DNA from: Roseiarcus sp036489975
GTDB taxonomy: Bacteria > Pseudomonadota > Alphaproteobacteria > Rhizobiales > Beijerinckiaceae
Reading direction: 5' to 3'
Assembly: GCA_036489975.1 (NCBI GenBank)
Contig: DASXES010000138.1
Span: forward strand, 32,846-96,845
Length of the DNA: 64,000 nucleotides
A program made the translations under genes and the position numbers. Below the pieces are notes generated by a model. It searched no databases. It had not been told where the DNA came from and saw nothing but the letters and a program-made list of their open reading frames with translations. Below are positions 51,175 to 59,764 of this stretch, in pieces (position 1 is the stretch's first letter; each line of letters begins with the position of its first letter).

Positions 51175-51892
51175 GGCGCGCGGCGATGAGGAATTCCCTA
51201 GCGCCCGCGCCCCCGAGGATCGGCGAGGGCATGAGGCCGAGCACGGTCCAGCCCTGCGCCTCGATCGCTGCGCGCACGCTGGCGCAGGCGCGCTCAAGCG
51301 CCGCTTCGGTTTTGACCCGGCCCCTGACGAGATCGGCTTTGCCGACCTCGAATTGCGGCTTGATCAGGCTTGCGAGCCACGCCCCCTCCGAAGCGAGCTC
51401 AAGCACATGGGGCAGCACGAGACGCTGCGAAATGAAACTCACGTCGATGACAACCGCGCCGGGCCGCTCGCCAACCATTTCCGCTGTGAGCGCGCGCGCG
51501 TCGAGGCCTTCGCGCGAGCGGACCCGCGGATCCGCCGCGAGGCGCGGATCGAGCTGCCCCCGGCCGACATCGACAGCGATGACGGTCGCTGCGCCGCGCG
51601 CGAGGAGGACATCGGTAAAACCTCCAGTCGAGGCGCCGACGTCGAGGCAGGCGAGACCCGACGGATCGAGCGCGAAGGCGTCGAGCGCGGCGGCGAGCTT
51701 GACCCCGCCGCGTGACGCCCAGGGGTAGGGAGGCTCGGCTTCGATCGGCGCGTTCCCCGCGACCTCGTCGGAGGGCTTCCTGAGCGGAACCCCACCGACG
51801 CGGACCAATCCAGCCGCAATCGCCGCTTGCGCGCGCGCCCGGCTCACAAAGAAGCCGCGCTCGACGAGAACGATATCCGCACGCTTGCGCAT
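51167..51892 (-). CDS. tlyA: TlyA-family rRNA 2'-O-methyltransferase
   Basis: A 241-residue protein with an N-terminal S4 RNA-binding domain (RADIVLVERGFFVSRARAQAAIAAGLVRVGG) and an FtsJ-like Rossmann core (YPWASRGGVKLAAALDAFAL, CLDVGASTGGFTDVLLARGA, VVIDVSFISQRLVLP, SLIKPQFEVGK). TlyA methylates rRNA ribose and is often misnamed hemolysin. The ATG at 51892 gives the standard N-terminus. Confidence 0.94.
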   Translation of the reverse strand: MRKRADIVLVERGFFVSRARAQAAIAAGLVRVGGVPLRKPSDEVAGNAPIEAEPPYPWASRGGVKLAAALDAFALDPSGLACLDVGASTGGFTDVLLARGAATVIAVDVGRGQLDPRLAADPRVRSREGLDARALTAEMVGERPGAVVIDVSFISQRLVLPHVLELASEGAWLASLIKPQFEVGKADLVRGRVKTEAALERACASVRAAIEAQGWTVLGLMPSPILGGAGAREFLIAARHA

Positions 51893-52030
51893 GGGCGTGT
51901 TAACGAGCCGGGCGAAGCGTATTGTCAAGCGTGCGTCGCCCCGATGGGCGTTGCCTTCAAGGAACTAAGATTGGACAAGCGCGTTTCGAACGTTCGGGCT
52001 CGCGACTGAGCCGCTCCTCGGCTGGCAGCG

Positions 52031-53278
52031 ATGATTCCGATCCCGTATGCGCTCGACGCGGTCAATTTCCTTGCCGCCGACGTTCGGAATCTGTTCGGCC
52101 CGTTCGTCAATGTGTTTCTGGTTACGGCCCAGCACTGGACCCAGACCGATGTCGGCCTTCTGACAACCGCCAGCGGATTGCTCGGAATTTCCCTCCAGAC
52201 CCCGATCGGCGCCGCGATCGACGTGACGCGCGCCAAGCGCGGCGTCATCGTTCTTGCGATGGCGGCGATGACGGTCTCCGCGATCATCATCTTCGTCGCC
52301 CCGCACTTCTGGCCGATGGCGTTCGCCTTGAGCGTGCTGGCGGTGGCCGGCGATGCTTTTGCGCCCGCCGTTTCGGCCCTGACCCTTGGCCTCGTTACGA
52401 GAGAGGAGCTCGCGCTGAGGCTCGGCCGCAACTCGGCTTACGATCACGGCGGCAACATCGCCATCGCGCTCCTTGCTGGCGGGGTCGGCTACCTGTTCTC
52501 GCAGCGCGCCGTCTTTCTCATGGTTCCTGTCTTTGCCGTCCTGACTGCGGCTGCAGTGCTCGCCATACCGGCGAAAGCGATCAATCATGACAGGGCGCGG
52601 GACCTCACGACCGATGGCGAAGCGCCGGGCGGGGCCGCGGGGTATCAGGTTCTCTTCCAGACCCGTCCGCTGATGATTTTCGCCCTTTGCGCGTTTCTTT
52701 TCCATTTCGCCAACGCGCCGCTGCTGCCTCTGGTCGGGCAGAAACTGGCCCTTCCGTTTCCGCAGGAGGCGACCGCGATGATGTCCTTCTGCATGATCGC
52801 GGCGCAGGGAGTCATGCTGCCGATTGCAATTCTCGTTGGGCGCAACGCCGACAATTGGGGACGCCGGCCGATCTTCCTCATCGCCTTCGCGGTCCTGCCG
52901 ATCCGTGCGGCGCTTTATCCCCTGTCGGATAACGCGTTCTGGCTGATCGGGGTCCAGTTGCTCGATGGCGTGGGCGCGGGTATCTATCAGGCGCTCACCC
53001 CCCTGATGATTTCGGACATGATGCGCGGCACCGGGCGGTTCAATCTCGCGCAAGGCGCTGTCGCGACCACGATGGGGATTGGCGCGTCGATCAGCGGGTT
53101 GGCGGCTGGCGTAGCCGTCGATCATTTCGGCTATAGCCTCTCGTTTCTAGCCTTCGGCGCAGCGGCGGCCGTCGCCTTTCTCGTCTTCTTCAGCCTCATG
53201 CCGGAAACCCGCTACGATGAGAAAGCCGGGCGGAGAGATCAGGCGCTCGTGATCGAAGAAGCGGCGGCCGGACAATGA
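52031..53278 (+). CDS. MFS transporter
   Basis: A 415-residue, about 12-helix major facilitator. LQTPIGAAIDVTRAKRGVIVLAMA in the 2-3 loop is a degenerate motif A, repeated later as GRNADNWGRRPIF. The substrate cannot be assigned. Its stop overlaps the start of the next transporter gene by four bases (ATGA at 53275-53278), so they are co-translated. Confidence 0.9.
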   Translation: MIPIPYALDAVNFLAADVRNLFGPFVNVFLVTAQHWTQTDVGLLTTASGLLGISLQTPIGAAIDVTRAKRGVIVLAMAAMTVSAIIIFVAPHFWPMAFALSVLAVAGDAFAPAVSALTLGLVTREELALRLGRNSAYDHGGNIAIALLAGGVGYLFSQRAVFLMVPVFAVLTAAAVLAIPAKAINHDRARDLTTDGEAPGGAAGYQVLFQTRPLMIFALCAFLFHFANAPLLPLVGQKLALPFPQEATAMMSFCMIAAQGVMLPIAILVGRNADNWGRRPIFLIAFAVLPIRAALYPLSDNAFWLIGVQLLDGVGAGIYQALTPLMISDMMRGTGRFNLAQGAVATTMGIGASISGLAAGVAVDHFGYSLSFLAFGAAAAVAFLVFFSLMPETRYDEKAGRRDQALVIEEAAAGQ

Positions 53279-54498
53279 CAGCGGAAGCCCTGGCGGCGCT
53301 TGCGATCCTGGCGCTGACCTATCTCGGCGTCGCCATTGGCCGGATTCCCGGCCTGCGTCTCGACCGCGCCGGCATCGCCTTCCTTGGCGGCGCGGCGATG
53401 ATCGCCGTCGGTCCCTTGAGTCTCGAGGAAGCCTTTCGCGCCATTGATTTCGATACGATCGCGCTCCTGCTCGGCATGATGATCGTGGTCGCCCATCTCA
53501 AGGTTTCGGGAGCTTTTCGAGCGCTTGGCGGATTGGCCATCGATCATGCCCGGGCGCCGTTCGTCCTGCTCGTCACCGTGACGCTGATGGCGGGGGTCCT
53601 GTCCGCCTTTCTGGTCAACGACGCGATCTGCCTCGTGATGACGCCAATCGTGCTGCAGGTCGTGCGTTCGCTGGGCCGCAATCCGCTGCCCTATCTGGTG
53701 GCGGTCGCGACTGCCTCGAATTGCGGCAGCGTCGCGACGATTACCGGCAACCCGCAGAACATGGTGATCGGAACACTCTCCGGGATTTCCTATCCCGCAT
53801 TCGCCGCGGCGCTTGCCCCCATCGCCGCTTTCGGCCTCATCGTGGTCATCGTCGTGGTGCGGATCGTCTACGCGCAGGAATTCAAGTTCAAGGGCGCGCT
53901 CGAACCGCATCTCTTTCACGGACACATGCATAAAGGCCAGGTCGTCAAGGCGAGCGTCACCTGCGTTGCGCTGGCGGTCGCCTTCTTCGCGGGCGTCGCC
54001 CCCGCGAAGGCGGCCATTATTGCCGGCGCGTTTCTGCTTCTGACGCGCCAGATCAAGCCCCACCGCATCTATCGCGAGCTCGACGGGCCGCTGCTCATCC
54101 TGTTCGCCGGCATGTTCGTCGTCGTCGCCGGCGCGGAGAAGGCGTTGCTTACGCCCGATCGCATCGCGATGGCGAAGACGCTCGGACTCGATATGGTCTG
54201 GCGGCTCTCGCTGTTCACCGCCGTGCTCTCCAACATCGTGAGCAATGTGCCGGCCGTGTTGGCGCTGAGGCCCTTCATTCCGACTTTCCCGGATCCCGAG
54301 CGCGCATGGCTCGTGGTCGCCATGAGCTCGACGCTCGCCGGCAATTTCACCTTGCTTGGCTCGGTCGCCAATCTCATCGTCGCCGAACGGGCCCGCTCGG
54401 AGGGGATGCCGATCAGCTTCTGGGGCTACTTTAAAGTGGGAGCGCCGCTGACCCTCATCACGCTCGCGGCGGGAACCTTCTGGCTGATGTGGCGGTAG
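53275..54498 (+). CDS. SLC13/ArsB-like anion permease
   Basis: A 407-residue ion-transporter-superfamily protein with about 11 helices. The reentrant-loop signatures are FLVNDAICLVMTPIVLQVV and ATASNCGSVATITGNPQNMVIG in the first half, and SNIVSNVPAVLALRPFI and AMSSTLAGNFTLLGSVANLIVAE in the second. Related proteins carry arsenite, citrate or other anions. No ars genes are nearby, so the substrate is open. Confidence 0.9.
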   Translation: MTAEALAALAILALTYLGVAIGRIPGLRLDRAGIAFLGGAAMIAVGPLSLEEAFRAIDFDTIALLLGMMIVVAHLKVSGAFRALGGLAIDHARAPFVLLVTVTLMAGVLSAFLVNDAICLVMTPIVLQVVRSLGRNPLPYLVAVATASNCGSVATITGNPQNMVIGTLSGISYPAFAAALAPIAAFGLIVVIVVVRIVYAQEFKFKGALEPHLFHGHMHKGQVVKASVTCVALAVAFFAGVAPAKAAIIAGAFLLLTRQIKPHRIYRELDGPLLILFAGMFVVVAGAEKALLTPDRIAMAKTLGLDMVWRLSLFTAVLSNIVSNVPAVLALRPFIPTFPDPERAWLVVAMSSTLAGNFTLLGSVANLIVAERARSEGMPISFWGYFKVGAPLTLITLAAGTFWLMWR

Positions 54499-54629
54499 CG
54501 CCCCTTCTCCATCCGCCGAGACCTGGCGGCGGACCAGCGAGGCCGGCGCCTTGACCTCGGGCGCGCGAGCTCGGCATTCTCGGCTGCCGATAGCGCTCTT
54601 GCGCCGGCTCCCAAAGGGAGGATCTCGCG

Positions 54630-54851
54630 ATGCCCAAAGCAGCAGTCGCCGCCGCGTTCGCGGCGCTCATTCTGACGGCGGTCGCGCCGACCGCCCAGGC
54701 CATGCCGGTGGCGACGCATCAAAGCATGATCGCGGGTCTCCACAGCGACATTCAGGACGTCCGGTGGCGGCGCTGCTGGCGTGACCGCTGGGGTCGCCGT
54801 CGCTGCCAGACCTGCTGGCGCGACCGCTGGGGCCGCGTCCGCTGCAACTGA
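54630..54851 (+). CDS. Small exported Arg/Trp/Cys-rich protein with CWRDRWGR repeats
   Basis: A 73-residue protein with a signal peptide cut near AQAMP. The mature part is about 48 residues and ends in two tandem copies of CWRDRWGR-x-R-C, each strongly basic with two Trp and two Cys. GGAGG precedes the ATG, so it is very likely real. Similar short exported proteins occur in Rhizobiales without known function. The paired Cys may form disulfides, and the cationic Trp-rich form could bind membranes, nucleic acid or metal. Confidence 0.75.
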   Translation: MPKAAVAAAFAALILTAVAPTAQAMPVATHQSMIAGLHSDIQDVRWRRCWRDRWGRRRCQTCWRDRWGRVRCN

Positions 54852-54903
54852 CGCCGCGATCGCGCGCCATCTCGGTTGGGAGCGCCGCCGCCGCTGGCCG
54901 ACT

Positions 54904-55185
54904 TCAAGCGATCGCCGGCGCGACTTCGGCTGCGGTTCGTTCGCCAAGCTCCGCCTCGGCGACCTCCAATTCGTAGTTCGTCTGCAAATTGAGCCAGAAG
55001 CGCGGGCTATTGCCGAAATAGCGTGCGAGACGCATGGCCGTCTCCGGCGATACGCCACGCTTTCCGTTCAGGATGTCAGTAATGCGGCCGAAATTGACCC
55101 GGAGCGCCAGCGCCAGCGCATTGGCCGAAAGGTCGCGAGCCTGCATTTCGCGCCGAAGGAGTCTGCCAGGGTGGACGGGCTTCAT
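54904..55185 (-). CDS. higA: HigA-family antitoxin (Xre helix-turn-helix)
   Basis: A 93-residue protein beginning MKPVHPGRLLRREM, a hallmark of HigA/VapI antitoxins. Its helix-turn-helix reads NALALALRVNFGRITDILNGKRGVSPETAMRLARYFGNSPRFWLNLQ. AGAGGGG precedes the ATG at 55185. The toxin gene that should lie just upstream survives only as a 3' fragment, so this antitoxin is an orphan. Confidence 0.92.
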   Translation of the reverse strand: MKPVHPGRLLRREMQARDLSANALALALRVNFGRITDILNGKRGVSPETAMRLARYFGNSPRFWLNLQTNYELEVAEAELGERTAAEVAPAIA

Positions 55186-55198
55186 TGTCAGTCCCCTC

Positions 55199-55273
55199 TC
55201 AATGGTAGTCGACGATCTCGACGTCCCATGCATCGCTGTCCGCGAAGCGGAAGCAGATGCGCCATGAGCGCCT
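55199..55273 (-). pseudogene. higB: 3' remnant of higB toxin
   Basis: Only the last 24 codons match HigB/RelE toxins: SWRICFRFADSDAWDVEIVDYH before the stop, a typical HigB C-terminus. Upstream of 55273 the similarity ends. The catalytic core is gone, so no toxin can be made. The remnant lies 13 bases before higA in the normal order. Confidence 0.85.
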
Positions 55274-55343
55274 CGTCAAGAGGGACTGGCGGCCGACGCG
55301 GGGGCAGGGCCGATCCCCCTCTCGGAGAGGGAGAAGGGCATCC

Positions 55344-56297
55344 TCACGCCTCGGCGTTATAGGTGAAATAGTCCGGCGGATTCGGGCCCCATACATAGAA
55401 CGAATCCTCCGGCGCGTGGTCGCCGCTATCCCAGTCGCAATCGGCGGGCACGAAGTCGATGCCAGCCGAATATTCGCTGAAAGACCCCCACGGGTCGCCG
55501 ACATAGTGGAAGAAATTCGAGCCCAAGACGTGCCGTCCGAGGCCCCATCCCTTAGCGAAGCCCTTGTCCAGCATATGCATGGCGCCGCGGCCGATGTCGT
55601 CGACAGAGCCCACGTCCCAGCTCAGATGATGTAGGCCCGGCGCGGAGGATTTGACGAAGGCGATCATGTGATGATCGCTGCCATGGATGCCGTGCAGAAA
55701 GGCGATGCCGTCGCCTGAGCGGTCGGAAAGCCGCAAGCCGAGCGTGCTTGTATAAAACTGGACGGCTTTTTCCACGTCGCGGGTGAACAGAAGGACATGC
55801 GCGAGGCGCCGCGGTCTCACCCGCGCGATATCGCGCCGGAAGGGCGCGCCGCGCACGCCCGGGCCGGCGGCAATCTCGGAAAATTCAGACCTCGCGTTGG
55901 GCGACGACTTTGCCGCCACCTTGACCTCGACCAGGTTGCCGTCGTGATCGTGAAACCACAAGCCGTTCGTTTCGACGCCCGGCGGCGGATCGAGCCGCCT
56001 GACGCCCATCGCCTGAAGGCGCTCCGCAAAGCGGTCGAAATCGTCCTCGAACGCGCCGAACGAGATATGCCCAAGCTTTTTGCGCGGACCCTCGCTCAAC
56101 GTGACCCAGACATGCGGATTGCCAGGCGTCTTCATGGCGATGCGGTCGCCGCGCTCCTCGAGCTCGAGTCCGAACTCGCCGTAGAAATTCCTGGCGACCG
56201 CAAGGTCGGGAACAGCGAAATGAAATTGGTCGACCGAATGAACGCCGAGCTCGCCGGGTCGTCGCGTGGTCTTGATGGCGCCGCCAATCGCGGTCAT
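55344..56297 (-). CDS. Extradiol ring-cleavage dioxygenase (catechol 2,3-dioxygenase-like, two VOC modules)
   Basis: A 317-residue protein with two VOC modules. The C-terminal half carries the Fe ligands: H in RLAHVLLFT, H in GLHHLSWDVG and E in SEYSAGIDFV. These match type I extradiol enzymes. Both modules begin with the family's HFAVPDL / HVLLFTRDVEKAVQFYT pattern. The substrate is a catechol-like ring but unknown. GGGAGG precedes the ATG at 56297. No ring-degradation operon surrounds it. Confidence 0.88.
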   Translation of the reverse strand: MTAIGGAIKTTRRPGELGVHSVDQFHFAVPDLAVARNFYGEFGLELEERGDRIAMKTPGNPHVWVTLSEGPRKKLGHISFGAFEDDFDRFAERLQAMGVRRLDPPPGVETNGLWFHDHDGNLVEVKVAAKSSPNARSEFSEIAAGPGVRGAPFRRDIARVRPRRLAHVLLFTRDVEKAVQFYTSTLGLRLSDRSGDGIAFLHGIHGSDHHMIAFVKSSAPGLHHLSWDVGSVDDIGRGAMHMLDKGFAKGWGLGRHVLGSNFFHYVGDPWGSFSEYSAGIDFVPADCDWDSGDHAPEDSFYVWGPNPPDYFTYNAEA

Positions 56298-56404
56298 GTC
56301 GCCTCCCTTTCGTTCCATCGTCGGCGCTGCGGTCTCGGAGGAACCACCGGCCGCGCGACGAACGGAGAGGAGATGCTATCTCAGGATCGGGCTCGCAGCC
56401 AAGA

Positions 56405-57076
56405 TCACCGCGTGCGCGCGTTGCCGGACGTCCCGGGCGCGGACGGCGCATCGAGCGGTGATTCGGTCACCGGCGCCGGCGCTTCAACCGCGGCCGACGC
56501 AGGCTTTCGCCTCTTTCTCTTTGCCGGTTGCGGCGGCGGCGCCGGCTGCACCGGGGAGTTCGCCTCGGTCCCGGTGTCGGTCGGCGGGCTTTCGTCCGGA
56601 TTCGCCGAGGCTTCGGCCGCCGGCGTGTCATGAATCACCACAGCGCCGCCCTTGCACGCGGTCAGCCAAATGTCGAAAATCGGATGCTCGACGCCGTGCA
56701 GGCCGGGCGAGTCGGCGAACATCCAGCCAGAGAAAATGCGCTTGACCTTCTTCTGCTCGTCGATTTCGTCGACCTGGGCGAAGGCGTCGGTCTGCGGGGC
56801 ATCGGTCGGCGGGCGCGAGTAGCAGACGCGCGGGGTGATCTGCAGGGCGCCGAACTGGACCGTTTCGTTGATCGCGACTTCAAACGAAATGATGCGGCCG
56901 GTGATCTTGTCGAGGCCGTCGAAAACGGCGATGGGATTGCTGATCTTGTCGGCGAGCGCCGCGTTTGGCGCGGCCAGCGCCGCAACTGCGGCCAGCGCCG
57001 CGCCGGCAACCGCCGTCTTCGCGATCGCCGGAGAAGCGGAGCGTCGGACCGCGTAAACCAAGTCGAAGAACACCAT
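56405..57076 (-). CDS. DUF2155 exported protein
   Basis: A 223-residue protein with a hydrophobic export signal (about residues 18-44) and the DUF2155 core: ITGRIISFEVAINETVQFGALQITPRVCYSRPP, then FSGWMFADSPGLHGVEHPIFDIWLTACKG. The C-terminal 70 residues are a Pro/Ala/Lys-rich tail. The family is found in alphaproteobacteria next to the NDUFA12 gene, as here, and its role is unknown. Confidence 0.88.
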   Translation of the reverse strand: MVFFDLVYAVRRSASPAIAKTAVAGAALAAVAALAAPNAALADKISNPIAVFDGLDKITGRIISFEVAINETVQFGALQITPRVCYSRPPTDAPQTDAFAQVDEIDEQKKVKRIFSGWMFADSPGLHGVEHPIFDIWLTACKGGAVVIHDTPAAEASANPDESPPTDTGTEANSPVQPAPPPQPAKRKRRKPASAAVEAPAPVTESPLDAPSAPGTSGNARTR

Positions 57077-57123
57077 CGCGGGCGCTTTGCCGCTCAACGG
57101 CGGCGGAATGAAGGCGGCGCCTC

Positions 57124-57540
57124 TCAGCCTTCCGGGCTCCAGGCTTCGTAATCGCCCCCGGTGTGCTGGCGCGGACCGGGTCGCAACGTCGAGCCGTCCG
57201 GGCGGATCGCGGCCGGCGTGCCGGTGGGGTTGCCCATATGCGGCTTTTCCCAAGGGTGGGGCTTGTAGTCTTCCTCGGTTGGCGGCACGTCGACCGTATG
57301 GTGGAGCCAGCCGTTCCAGCCCGGCGGCGTCATCGAGGCTTCCGACACGCCATTATAGATCACCCACCGCCGCTCGAAGCCGAGCGCGGGATCGACGCCC
57401 GGCCGTCGATAATAGGTGTTGCCGAACTCGTCATGGCCGACCAGCTGGCCAAAGCGCTTGGTGTAGAATCGCGTATTGAAATTCGCGCCGTTCCACCAGG
57501 TGAAATAGTGCAGCAAAAACTGTTGGATCTGTTCGAGCAT
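57124..57540 (-). CDS. NADH:ubiquinone oxidoreductase NDUFA12-family subunit
   Basis: A 138-residue protein of the complex I 17.2-kDa (B17.2) accessory family. The conserved FYTKRFGQLVGHDEFGNTYYRRP, RRWVIYNGVSEASMTPPGWNGWLHHTVD and TGTPAAIRP blocks are present. Such accessory subunits occur in mitochondria and in alphaproteobacteria. It lies just upstream of the DUF2155 gene. Confidence 0.95.
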   Translation of the reverse strand: MLEQIQQFLLHYFTWWNGANFNTRFYTKRFGQLVGHDEFGNTYYRRPGVDPALGFERRWVIYNGVSEASMTPPGWNGWLHHTVDVPPTEEDYKPHPWEKPHMGNPTGTPAAIRPDGSTLRPGPRQHTGGDYEAWSPEG

Positions 57541-57850
57541 TCGGGGGAGCGCCGTTTCGCGGAAGAACGAAGCGCAAGGCCTTGCGCGCGCCGGACTATG
57601 GCTGGGGGCCCGCGCAGAGGCAAGGGCGCCTTTCCGTTTCTCCCGTTGATCGCCCCCACCAGGCGCCGCTGGACTCGGGCAGGGCGGATGCTCTGATTCA
57701 CCGCCTTGCGCGCGGCGCGCGCCGCCGTCGCCCGAATGCGGGGATCGTCATCGCCCGCCTCGGCGGCGCGGGCGGTCTCGCGCCCTCGCGACCACGGCTT
57801 CAGCAACCTATGCGCGAGCCTCCGCCACGGCCCATGGCGATAAGCGCCAG

Positions 57851-57915
57851 TAAACGCTAGCCAAACGCGCCTAAACGCTAGTAAAAGTGCTAGCGTTTAC
57901 TAGCGTTTATTTTTT
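57851..57915. repeat. Four copies of TAAACGCTAG, two direct and two inverted, with T-run
   Basis: The decamer TAAACGCTAG occurs at 57851-57860 and 57872-57881, and in inverted form at 57890-57899 and 57900-57909. A decayed copy lies at 57862-57870. A 14-base perfect stem (57872-57885 with 57896-57909) is followed by six T, so it can act as an intrinsic terminator on the plus strand. The 21- and 10-base spacings also fit stacked protein-binding sites on one face of the helix. Confidence 0.8.
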
Positions 57916-58098
57916 GGAATCGAGCCTTTTCAATGCGTTGCAAGCGTTTGGCGTAAAAAATTCGTCCTCGCTTTCCCCTTCGCGCATTGGTTGCGGTCGA
58001 GCCGGCTTTGCCCTTTCAAACAGCCCTGACGTCTCGCGGATCGCCCGGCTCGGGCCGCGCCACAAGAGGGAGTCCGCATAAGAACATATAGAGAACAT
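57907..58098 (-). CDS. Possible small protein, uncharacterised
   Basis: A 63-codon frame starting MFSICSYADSLLWRGPSRA, with GGAGG six bases before the ATG. The C-terminus is SEDEFFTPNACNALKRLDSKK and runs into the repeat hairpin. No family is recognised. The strong ribosome-binding site is the main support. It could be a chance frame in GC-rich DNA. Confidence 0.35.
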   Translation of the reverse strand: MFSICSYADSLLWRGPSRAIRETSGLFERAKPARPQPMREGESEDEFFTPNACNALKRLDSKK

Positions 58099-58478
58099 CG
58101 TCGCCTCCGTCAAGGAAAAGTCACTCTCCCGGCAGCGCCCGCCGACCGGCGCGCCGGTCCGTTCCGGGCGCCGTTCGACCGGAAGGCCCTCCTGTCCCGC
58201 CGGATACAAAGCTCCTGAAAGGGTGGCGTTCCAGCATCCGTGGAGCGCCGTTTTCGCCGGAAGATGAGCGCAAGCTTTGCGCGGGCGGACCATGGCGACG
58301 CGCGCTTTGCGAGGCAAGCTGACTTTTCGAGGGCCATGATCTCCAACTAGGAATAGTCCGACCCGGTTTGGAGTTTGACGTGATGAATGCGGTCAAATAC
58401 GACATATAGACATTCCAGCCTATTGCCCCACTAAATCTTGACAGAGAAGGTGCGGTGGGACAGTGTTGGGGCTCCAAG

Positions 58479-58530
58479 CCCGATTCTCGGCCTCACGCTC
58501 TCGCTCTGAGAGAGAGGTGGAGAAATCGGG
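58479..58530 (+). promoter_or_regulatory. Leader hairpin before the peptidase gene
   Basis: CCCGATT-CTC near 58479 pairs with GAG-A-AATCGGG ending at 58530, with inner pairs between CTCTC and GAGAG. This forms a stem of roughly 20 pairs with small bulges, 22 bases before the start codon. A consensus -35 (TTGACA, 58438-58443) lies upstream. It could regulate translation. Confidence 0.5.
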
Positions 58531-58552
58531 TGCACAGATTCTGGAGTGTTAA

Positions 58553-59338
58553 ATGTTGGACCGAGATGGACAGCGTAAAAGTGCCTACTTTGTCCGAAAA
58601 TGGTTCGGCGTTGATGGCAACACCTGGATTGACGTAATTAAATGCCTAAGTTTAGGTCGAATATGGACGGTAACAGGCGAAAAGAGGCTTGTTCTTGAGA
58701 TCGTGTCGTCGTCTCATTTGGCGTCTAGTGAAATGAATGGAGTCGACGCACTTACTATAAATAGGAAGGATATTGTGATATTAAAAATTACTGAGATAGT
58801 ATATAAGGCGGCTCTTGCTGGTGTTGCGCGTGCAAGAATGACACTTGCGCATGAGCTGGGTCACGCTGTCCTCTGCCATCCGGGCGAGGCGCTGGCTCGA
58901 ATAACTGGCGTCAACCGATCAACGCCGATCTCGCCCGTTGTTCGCGGTTTTGAGTCGGAGGCGAATCGCTTCGCTTTTCATTTTCTCGTGAAAGACGAAC
59001 TGGCTCAGCTTTGTGACTCGCCACAATGTCTCTCGAAGCGCTTCGGGGTTAGCGTCTTCTCGGCTGAGATTTGGTTCGCGGAAAGGCGCGAACATGAGGC
59101 TCGCCCCCGGGTTATCAGCAAATTTGAAAGCCTGTTGCAGGAGCTGAACGACAAGATAAAGTCGACTCAGTCTACGAGGGACGAGCGGCAGTTAGGACAG
59201 CACGCAGCTGGGCATCTGTGCTTCTGCACGAAGGGATATCTTAAACCCTCGGTTGGGGGAAAATATGAGTGTGATAGCTGTCATCGGATTGTCGAGTTGC
59301 CCGACGGCGACAGTTTCGGAAACCAGACTGGCTTTTAA
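58553..59338 (+). CDS. ImmA/IrrE-type metallopeptidase with C-terminal zinc ribbon
   Basis: A 261-residue protein. The zinc-peptidase motif HELGH is in RMTLAHELGHAVLCHPGE, with a downstream Glu in FESEANRFAFHFLV, as in ImmA/IrrE (COG2856) proteins that cleave phage or element repressors. The last 50 residues have CFC...C-x2-C (LCFCTKGYLKPSVGGKYECDSCH), probably a zinc ribbon. GGAG lies eight bases before the ATG. Composition is clearly less GC-rich than the chromosome. The Xre repressor that normally accompanies ImmA is absent. Confidence 0.8.
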   Translation: MLDRDGQRKSAYFVRKWFGVDGNTWIDVIKCLSLGRIWTVTGEKRLVLEIVSSSHLASSEMNGVDALTINRKDIVILKITEIVYKAALAGVARARMTLAHELGHAVLCHPGEALARITGVNRSTPISPVVRGFESEANRFAFHFLVKDELAQLCDSPQCLSKRFGVSVFSAEIWFAERREHEARPRVISKFESLLQELNDKIKSTQSTRDERQLGQHAAGHLCFCTKGYLKPSVGGKYECDSCHRIVELPDGDSFGNQTGF

Positions 59339-59506
59339 AGAAACTGGCTTTGCCAAACCCGCTGCCAAGCCTCTTGAGCGCGTCAGTTCAGGTATTATCA
59401 CATAAATAATGCGTAATTGTTAATAAATTGGAAAACAAACTCCGCCACTCTATATGTTGGGTGTAAATAGCGTTAGAGTACTAGTATCAGTTGAGCAGTC
59501 TGCAGA

Positions 59507-59764
59507 ATGGCGTACGATCGCATCGATTCGGCTCCAGCGGGGAACTTTCTAATGTCACGCAATCAGCTCGGGCTTGATGGCAGACATCGAGATGCGGATG
59601 GCCGTGTTGAACGCAAGCACGGCAACACTCTGGTGGGCACTTTGAGAGACACCTACGGGGAGTCATTTGCGCGTGGCTTTCGTTCGGACGCGAAGCTTTC
59701 CACGGTTCTTAAAGAGACGGGGAACAAGTCCCTTAGTAAGGCGCTGAAACGGGGCGAGCTCTAG
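59507..59764 (+). CDS. Small uncharacterised protein (85 residues)
   Basis: A basic 85-residue protein with the segment ERKHGNTLVGTLRDTYGESFARGFRSDAKLSTVLKETGNKSLSKAL. Similar short proteins occur in accessory regions of alphaproteobacteria, but no function is known to me. The region before it is A/T-rich. No strong ribosome-binding site is seen, so the ATG at 59507 is uncertain. An internal ATG lies at 59552. Confidence 0.6.
   Translation: MAYDRIDSAPAGNFLMSRNQLGLDGRHRDADGRVERKHGNTLVGTLRDTYGESFARGFRSDAKLSTVLKETGNKSLSKALKRGEL

Larger units (their letters stand above)
57541..58552. other. Accessory intergenic stretch with repeats and leader structures
   Basis: About 1 kb without a firm gene. 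It holds the AAACGCTAG repeats (57851-57915), a possible 63-codon minus-strand gene (57907-58098), a consensus TTGACA at 58438-58443 and a large hairpin at 58479-58530. The GC level falls toward 58.3 kb, where the transferred-looking peptidase region starts. Confidence 0.5.

Noticed and set aside
57851..57915. Plasmid replication iterons
   Set aside because: Repeats of this kind could be iterons, but no replication initiator or partition gene is near and the stem plus T-run fits a terminator. The reading was left open rather than asserted.
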